Source: Streptomyces sp. C10-9-1
GTDB lineage: Bacteria > Actinomycetota > Actinomycetes > Streptomycetales > Streptomycetaceae
Assembly (NCBI RefSeq): GCF_024497955.1
Contig: NZ_JANHKP010000008.1
Location: 62,001 to 126,000, forward strand
DNA length: 64,000 nt
Direction of reading: 5' to 3'
Shown here: positions 59,560-64,000 of the stretch, one piece after another
How positions within the stretch are numbered: the first letter of the stretch is position 1
Layout of the letters: each line of letters starts with the position of its first letter
Position numbers and translations under genes: made by a program
Notes under the pieces: generated by a model
The model's database searches: none
The model's input: only the letters and a program-made list of their open reading frames with translations
Told to the model about the DNA's origin: nothing

Positions 59560-60885
59560 GTGAGCGAGTCCAGCACGGATCGGGCGGTCTCGGGGGAGGA
59601 CGAGGTCGTCGACCTCTGCCGCGAGCTGATCAGGATCGACACCAGCAACTACGGCGACCACTCCGGTCCCGGCGAGCGCGCCGCCGCGGAGTACGTGGCG
59701 GAGAAGCTCGCCGAGGTCGGCCTCGAACCGCAGATCCTCGAGTCGCACCGGGGCCGGGCCTCCACGGTCGCCCGTATCGAGGGCGAGGACCCCTCCCGGC
59801 CCGCTCTGCTCATCCACGGCCACACCGACGTCGTCCCCGCCAACGCCGAGGACTGGACGCACCACCCGTTCTCGGGCGAGATCGCCGACGGCTGCGTCTG
59901 GGGCCGCGGCGCGGTGGACATGAAGGACATGGACGCCATGACCCTGGCCGTGGTGCGGGACCGCCTGCGCAGCGGCCGCAAGCCGCCCCGGGACATCGTG
60001 CTCGCCTTCCTCGCCGACGAGGAGGCCGGCGGCACCTACGGGGCCCGGTACCTGGTGGACAAGCACCCGGGCCTCTTCGAGGGGGTCACCGAGGCGATCG
60101 GCGAGGTGGGCGGCTTCTCGTTCACCGTCAACGAGAACCTGCGGCTCTACCTGGTCGAGACCGCCCAGAAGGGCATGCACTGGATGCGCCTCACCGTCGA
60201 GGGCACCGCCGGCCACGGCTCCATGACCAACGACGACAACGCCCTCACCGAGCTCTGCGAGGCCGTGGGCCGCCTCGGGCGCCACACGTGGCCGATCAGG
60301 GTCACCAAGACCGTCCGCTCCTTCCTGGACGAGCTGTCCGACGCCCTCGGCACCCCGCTCGACCCGGAGGACATGGACGCCACCCTCGCCAAGCTGGGCG
60401 GCATCGCCAAGATGGTCGGCGCCACGCTGCGCAACTCCGCGGCGCCGACGATGCTCGGCGCCGGCTACAAGGTGAACGTCATCCCCGGGCAGGCCACCGC
60501 CCATGTCGACGGCCGCTTCCTGCCCGGCTACGAGGAGGAGTTCCTCGCCGACCTCGACCGGCTGCTCGGACCCCGGGTGCGCCGCGAGGACGTGCACGCC
60601 GACAAGGCGCTGGAGACGAGCTTCGACGGCGACCTCGTGGACGCCATGCAGACCGCGCTGCGGGCCGAGGACCCGATCGCCCGTGCCGTGCCGTACATGC
60701 TCTCCGGCGGCACGGACGCCAAGTCCTTCGACGACCTGGGCATCCGCTGCTTCGGCTTCGCCCCGCTGAAGCTCCCGCCCGAGCTGGACTTCGCCGGAAT
60801 GTTCCACGGCGTGGACGAGCGCGTCCCCGTCGACGGCCTGACCTTCGGGGTGCGCGTCCTGGACCGCTTCATCGACCAGTGCTGA
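59560..60885 (+). CDS. M20/M25/M40-family metallopeptidase (ArgE/DapE/carboxypeptidase-like)
   Basis: A 441-residue enzyme from GTG 59560, with GGGAGG upstream; the frame from 59428 crosses the leader. Metal ligands are in HGHTDVVPA, GRGAVDMKDMDA, FLADEEAGG and the C-terminal MFHGVDERVPV. The dimerisation domain runs about 190-330 (RLTVEGTAGHGSM). It hydrolyses an amide bond of an N-acyl amino acid or peptide in the cytoplasm; the exact substrate is unknown. It lies directly after the tRNA and before the chaplins. Confidence 0.92.
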   Translation: MSESSTDRAVSGEDEVVDLCRELIRIDTSNYGDHSGPGERAAAEYVAEKLAEVGLEPQILESHRGRASTVARIEGEDPSRPALLIHGHTDVVPANAEDWTHHPFSGEIADGCVWGRGAVDMKDMDAMTLAVVRDRLRSGRKPPRDIVLAFLADEEAGGTYGARYLVDKHPGLFEGVTEAIGEVGGFSFTVNENLRLYLVETAQKGMHWMRLTVEGTAGHGSMTNDDNALTELCEAVGRLGRHTWPIRVTKTVRSFLDELSDALGTPLDPEDMDATLAKLGGIAKMVGATLRNSAAPTMLGAGYKVNVIPGQATAHVDGRFLPGYEEEFLADLDRLLGPRVRREDVHADKALETSFDGDLVDAMQTALRAEDPIARAVPYMLSGGTDAKSFDDLGIRCFGFAPLKLPPELDFAGMFHGVDERVPVDGLTFGVRVLDRFIDQC

Positions 60886-61018
60886 GCGCGCTTCGTCCAC
60901 CTGTTCATCACCCACCGGAAAGAGTGAAAGGAGGTTTCGGCTCGTAGCTCCCCTCCGGCCTCCTCGTTACAGGTGGTGCGGTCCGAGGTTGGGGCCGTTT
61001 TGCCAACAAGGAGGAATA

Positions 61019-61252
61019 ATGATCAAGAAGGTCGTCGCTGCTGCGGCTGCCACCGGTGGTCTGGTGCTCGCTGGTGCGGGTGTGGCCATGGCCGACTCGG
61101 GTGCCCACGGTGCCGCCGTCGGTTCCCCCGGCGTGCTCTCCGGCAACGCCATCCAGGCGCCGATCCACGTTCCGGTGAACGTGTGCGGCAACACGGTCAA
61201 CGTGATCGGCCTGCTGAACCCCGCCTTCGGCAACACCTGCGTCAACGCCTGA
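61019..61252 (+). CDS. chpH: Short chaplin ChpH
   Basis: A 77-residue protein with a signal peptide (cleaved after AMA, residue 25) and one chaplin domain. [39 protein letters not shown] carries the paired Cys56 and Cys74. It assembles into amphipathic amyloid-like fibrils that lower surface tension and coat aerial hyphae. An AAGGAGG site lies five bases before the ATG. Length and neighbour (chpC) match ChpH. It is expected to be under developmental control (BldN in S. coelicolor). Confidence 0.97.
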   Translation: MIKKVVAAAAATGGLVLAGAGVAMADSGAHGAAVGSPGVLSGNAIQAPIHVPVNVCGNTVNVIGLLNPAFGNTCVNA

Positions 61253-61407
61253 CGTTCGTCAGACGTTCCGGCCCGGCCTCCGAAGGTGCCCGGGTCCGGT
61301 CCGCGGGCGGCTTCGGAGTGCGTGCCATGCACCCCGGAGCCGCCCGCTTGTTCCTCCCCGGACAGGGACCGGGGGATTCCTGACAGTCGGAAGGCAGGGC
61401 ATCAGAC

Positions 61408-62187
61408 ATGCGACAGGTCACGCGCAAGGGCCTGATCACCGTGGCGGCCGCGGGCGGCGTGCTCGCGCTCGGCGGGGGGTACGCGCAGGCGGACTCGAGC
61501 GCGACGGGCGGGGCGTCGAACTCGCCGGGCGTACTGTCCGGCAACTCGGTCCAGGCTCCGGTCCACGTGCCGGTGAACGCCTGTGGCAACACGGTCAGCG
61601 TGGTGGGGCTCCTCAACCCCGCCATGGGCAACTCGTGCGCCAACGTCTCGCGGGGCGGCTCCGGGGCGGGCGGCCACGGAGGCGGTGCGCACGCGGAGGG
61701 CTCCACCAGCAACTCGCCGGGCGTGGGCTCGGGCAACAACGTCCAGGCACCGGTGGACGTCCCCGTCAACGCCTGCGGGAACAGCATCACCATCGGCGGC
61801 CTGCTGAACCCGGCGTTCGGCAACGACTGCGCCAATGCTCCCGGGGGGACCACGCCGGGCAACCCCGGTAACCCGGGCACCCCCGGCAACCCCGGTGAGC
61901 CGGGTACTCCGGGCAACCCCGGTGAGCCGGGCGAGCCGGGTACTCCGGGCAACCCGGGCACCCCCGGTGAGCCGGGCACCCCCGGCAACCCGGGGACGCC
62001 CGAGACCCCCGTCACACCGGAGGCGCCGGGCGTCCCGAACACCCCGGGCGCGCAGACCGTCACGCCGCACGGGGACGAGCAGCTCGCCTCCACCGGCATG
62101 GACACCCTGGGGGTCGCCGCCCCCGTCGGTGCGGGCCTGCTGCTGGCCGGTGCGATCCTGTACCGCCGCGCCCGCTCCGCCGCGTAA
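61408..62187 (+). CDS. chpC: Long, sortase-anchored chaplin ChpC
   Basis: A 259-residue protein: signal peptide (to about Ala28), chaplin domain 1 (residues 38-79; Cys59, Cys77), a Gly/His linker, chaplin domain 2 (102-143; Cys123, Cys141), a Gly-x-Pro-rich collagen-like spacer (about 145-205), LASTG sortase motif (226-230), a hydrophobic helix and an Arg tail. Sortase links it to the wall, where it seeds fibrils of short chaplins. GGAAGG lies upstream. It is 155 bases after chpH with its own leader. Confidence 0.97.
   Translation: MRQVTRKGLITVAAAGGVLALGGGYAQADSSATGGASNSPGVLSGNSVQAPVHVPVNACGNTVSVVGLLNPAMGNSCANVSRGGSGAGGHGGGAHAEGSTSNSPGVGSGNNVQAPVDVPVNACGNSITIGGLLNPAFGNDCANAPGGTTPGNPGNPGTPGNPGEPGTPGNPGEPGEPGTPGNPGTPGEPGTPGNPGTPETPVTPEAPGVPNTPGAQTVTPHGDEQLASTGMDTLGVAAPVGAGLLLAGAILYRRARSAA
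61855..62000 (+). repeat. Collagen-like [10 protein letters not shown]-type repeats in chpC
   Basis: Tandem degenerate 9-base units encode Gly-Asn-Pro, Gly-Thr-Pro and Gly-Glu-Pro triplets across about 48 residues. Near-identical blocks recur, for example GGTGAGCCGGG and ACTCCGGGCAACCC. Such tracts are prone to length change. Confidence 0.85.
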
Positions 62188-62267
62188 CCCCACCGCGCCG
62201 GACACGGCAAGGAGCGGGTCCCCGCAGGTGGGGGCCCGCTCCGGCCCGGCTCCGGGGCCGGGCGGGA

Positions 62268-62456
62268 TCACCAGATGCCGCGCACCTGGCGGATGATGCG
62301 GCGCCGCAGCCGCACACGGCGGCTGCCGTTGCGCAGCAGCGTCAGTCTGTCCAACTCCCAGTGTCCGTATTCCGCATGGTCGGTCAGCAGCCGCGTCGCC
62401 TCCTTGCGGGACACCCCGCGCGGGACGTACACGTCGGTAAATTCGTATTCCGGCAT
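62268..62456 (-). CDS. DUF5703 family small protein
   Basis: A 62-residue protein reading MPEYEFTDVYVPRGVSRKEATRLLTDHAEYGHWELDRLTLLRNGSRRVRLRRRIIRQVRGIW, in two halves: an acidic/aromatic N-terminus and an Arg-rich C-terminus. It matches the DUF5703 proteins that follow the chaplins in Streptomyces. It is divergent from the next gene. Function unknown. Confidence 0.9.
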   Translation of the reverse strand: MPEYEFTDVYVPRGVSRKEATRLLTDHAEYGHWELDRLTLLRNGSRRVRLRRRIIRQVRGIW

Positions 62457-62503
62457 CGCATCTATTGTGCGGGCAGCGGCCCGGTACGGATAGCGTGCGC
62501 ACT

Positions 62504-63160
62504 ATGTCTGATGCTGCGCAGCCCACCGCTGCCGAGGTACGCGCCGCCGCCGAGGCGGTCAAAGCCGCACTGGACCGCCACCTGGAGGCGGTCGAGAACC
62601 GCACGGGCGACGACGACCCGGCCGTCTACGACGCGTTCAACGCGCTCGCCACGGCGGCGGAGGCGTACGACGAGAGGCTCTACGACCGCTACGACGAGGT
62701 GACCCCCTTCGAGATCCCCGGCGCGGACGACTCGCTTCCGCCCTACGGGGGGCCTGAGGAGCCGAACGCGCTCAGCGTCCTCATCCGCCGCGACTACGCG
62801 GTGGTCGAGTCCAAGAGGCTGCTGGCGCAGGCACAGCGCATCGCCGACCTCGACCCCGACGCCCAGGACCGCCCCGGCCGAGCGCCGGTCGTCGGTGCCA
62901 GCGTCCACGCGGCGCTGGGGGTGCTCTTCGGGGAGTTCGAGCCGGACGAGATCGCCTCCCGCCACCGGGAGTTCGGCCTGGAGGAGGGCGACTCGACGCT
63001 CTGGGTCTGCGCGGCGGACGACCTCCCCGAGCCGGGGGAGTGGCTGACCACCCCCTTCGACCAGGCCGATCCGGAACGGGTGGTGTGCCGCTTCGACGTG
63101 AGCGCCGTGTTCGACGAGGAGGAGGCGGCCGGCTACGAGGACGACGGCGAAGCCGGCTGA
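62504..63160 (+). CDS. Conserved hypothetical protein downstream of chaplins
   Basis: A 218-residue acidic protein from ATG 62504 (MSDAAQPTAAEVRAAAEAVKAALDRHLEAVENRTG). The N-terminal half is helical; the centre contains PYGGPEEPNALSVLIRRDYAVV; the tail is Glu/Asp-rich. A TAGCGT box (62491-62496) ends seven bases before the ATG, so it is probably leaderless. No domain is recognised. The location next to DUF5703 and chaplins is typical for Streptomyces. Confidence 0.85.
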   Translation: MSDAAQPTAAEVRAAAEAVKAALDRHLEAVENRTGDDDPAVYDAFNALATAAEAYDERLYDRYDEVTPFEIPGADDSLPPYGGPEEPNALSVLIRRDYAVVESKRLLAQAQRIADLDPDAQDRPGRAPVVGASVHAALGVLFGEFEPDEIASRHREFGLEEGDSTLWVCAADDLPEPGEWLTTPFDQADPERVVCRFDVSAVFDEEEAAGYEDDGEAG

Positions 63161-63278
63161 ACCCCTCGCGCCCACCCGCCCCCGGCCCCGGGCAGTGCCC
63201 CGCACCCGCCCGGCGCCGGGGGCGGGTGTCCGCGTGGCGGGTCCGGGCCAGCGCCCGCACCCGCCCGGCGGCCGGACG

Positions 63279-64000
63279 TCAGGACGGGGAGGGTGCCGCC
63301 AGCAGGCCCCGGAGCAGCACGCCGAGGCGGGTCCGGCGAGGCTCGGCGGCCACGTCGGCCACCGCGCCGGGGAGCGCCCGGTCGACCCCGTGCACCACGG
63401 ACAGATGCCGCTCCGCGCGCCCGAAGGCCGTGTAGACCCAGGGCCTGCTCAGCCCCGCCGCCGCGTCGCCCGGCAGCACCACGACCACCGCGGGCCACCG
63501 CATCCCGGCCGCCTGGTGGACCGTCATGGCCCACCCGTGGCGCAGCACCGACGCCACCCGGTCCCTCGGGACCGTCACCGCGCCCCCCTCGCCGTCCAGC
63601 CGGAGGCCCTCGGGGGAGGCGGAGACGACCGTGGCGGCGACCGTCCGCCCGGGTGCCTCGGCGAGCGCGACCCGGTCCCCGGGGTCGAAGCCGCCGAACC
63701 TGCCCGGACCGGGGTTGAGGTGCTGCTTCAGCGCCGTGTTCAGCGCCCTGGTCCCGGCCGGGCCGCCGTGCCCCACCGTCAGCACCTGGGTCCGGTCCGC
63801 GGGGACGCCGATCGCCCGGGGGACCGAGTCGGCGACCAGCTGCACCGTGCGGTGCACGGCCTCGGCCGCCTCCCGCACGGGCACGATCGCGATCTCCTTC
63901 CCCGGGGCGTCGACCTGGTTCAGCTCGCCGATCCCGATGCCCGACACCAGCTCGCCGAGCGGCCCCGGGTCCGGGACGCGCGAGTCGACCCGGGGGCAGA
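63279..64000 (-). CDS. RecD-like helicase (UvrD_C_2 domain), C-terminal part
   Basis: Open to the window edge, so only the C-terminal ~240 residues are seen. Recognisable are ALNTALKQHLNPGPGRFGGFDPGDRVAL, VLRHGWAMTVHQAAGMRWPAVVVVLPGDAAAGLSRPWVYTAFGRAERHLSVVHG, the motif V/VI region of superfamily 1 RecD2-type helicases (TVHxxQGxEW-like and YTAxTRA-like). The Gln/Thr substitutions (AAGMRW, FGRAER) are within variation for actinobacterial copies. It probably unwinds DNA in repair. The Walker A half lies outside the window. Confidence 0.85.
   Translation of the reverse strand, partial: CPRVDSRVPDPGPLGELVSGIGIGELNQVDAPGKEIAIVPVREAAEAVHRTVQLVADSVPRAIGVPADRTQVLTVGHGGPAGTRALNTALKQHLNPGPGRFGGFDPGDRVALAEAPGRTVAATVVSASPEGLRLDGEGGAVTVPRDRVASVLRHGWAMTVHQAAGMRWPAVVVVLPGDAAAGLSRPWVYTAFGRAERHLSVVHGVDRALPGAVADVAAEPRRTRLGVLLRGLLAAPSPS

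Noticed and set aside
1-64000. CRISPR arrays, rRNA operons, prophage structural genes, polyketide or peptide synthetase clusters
   Set aside because: Looked for by eye on both strands; none of the hallmark repeats or large modular proteins was found.

Overview
The window is a chromosomal segment of a Streptomyces-type actinomycete. The evidence is very high G+C coding DNA, frequent GTG starts, a chaplin pair (chpH, chpC), an LAxTG sortase-anchored AA10 polysaccharide monooxygenase, mycothiol-dependent formaldehyde detoxification, SoxR, many TetR regulators and several apparently leaderless promoters. The gene order dnaE2 ... lipase, AA10 LPMO ... SGNH lipase ... hmgA ... soxR ... chpH, chpC resembles from memory the S. 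coelicolor core region around SCO1739 to SCO1672. That comparison is recalled, not computed.

Layout. 0-10 kb: the end of dnaE2 coupled to an ImuB-like Y-family protein, a secreted lipase, the LPMO, a membrane redoxin, a VOC protein, a DUF402 protein, a short GntR regulator, an SGNH lipase and a pseudokinase with a frameshifted tail. 10-16.3 kb: a minus-strand cluster of a helical protein, a divergent HSP90 and a 1000-residue TPR protein. 16.3-26.6 kb: a 1 kb gene-poor stretch, an epoxide hydrolase divergent from a WYL regulator with a clear operator between them, a CoA-transferase, a DUF6193 remnant, a DUF4259 protein, a standalone type ISP specificity-like protein, a UTRA GntR regulator, hmgA and a divergent TetR. 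26.7-33.2 kb: a molybdopterin oxidoreductase, an orphan ABC ATPase and an aldehyde/alcohol dehydrogenase operon. 33.2-36.5 kb: an accessory patch with a DUF6086-like protein, a frameshifted XRE/DUF5753 regulator with its DUF397 partner, a chloramphenicol efflux gene (cmlR) behind a leader peptide and hairpin, and an IS481-type transposase remnant. 36.5-50.4 kb: acyl-CoA metabolism (two acyl-CoA dehydrogenases, MaoC, SDR, APH-like phosphotransferase) under three TetR regulators, plus soxR, a NamZ-like muramidase, a decayed erythromycin esterase and DUF202 proteins. 50.4-64 kb: a NUDIX hydrolase, an amino-acid permease, the mscR-MBL operon, an RluA-type pseudouridine synthase, small accessory genes, a VapBC-like toxin-antitoxin pair, tRNA-Leu(GAG) with a terminator, an M20 peptidase, chpH, chpC, a DUF5703 protein, and a RecD-like helicase cut by the window end.

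The strongest new material is regulatory. Three operator families can be read by eye. AAACTA-N7-TAGTTW lies upstream of both the ALDH/ADH operon and the TetR/acyl-CoA dehydrogenase pair, 6.6 kb apart and now separated by the cmlR patch. A TetR-type site built on ATACCGAC lies about 41-48 bp upstream of the SDR, the phosphotransferase/dehydrogenase operon and the molybdopterin oxidoreductase. TAAGCG-NN-NGCTCA lies upstream of a TetR gene and its neighbour maoC. Seven genes have a TAnnnT box ending 6-7 nt before the start codon, implying leaderless mRNAs. The operon-like HSP90-TPR cluster is the best candidate for an undescribed protein system.

Several genes are broken (pseudokinase tail, XRE regulator, erythromycin esterase, DUF6193, MBL and IS481 fragments). 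Some single-base frameshifts could be sequencing errors, so those calls are marked. No CRISPR array, rRNA, prophage or large biosynthetic cluster was seen.
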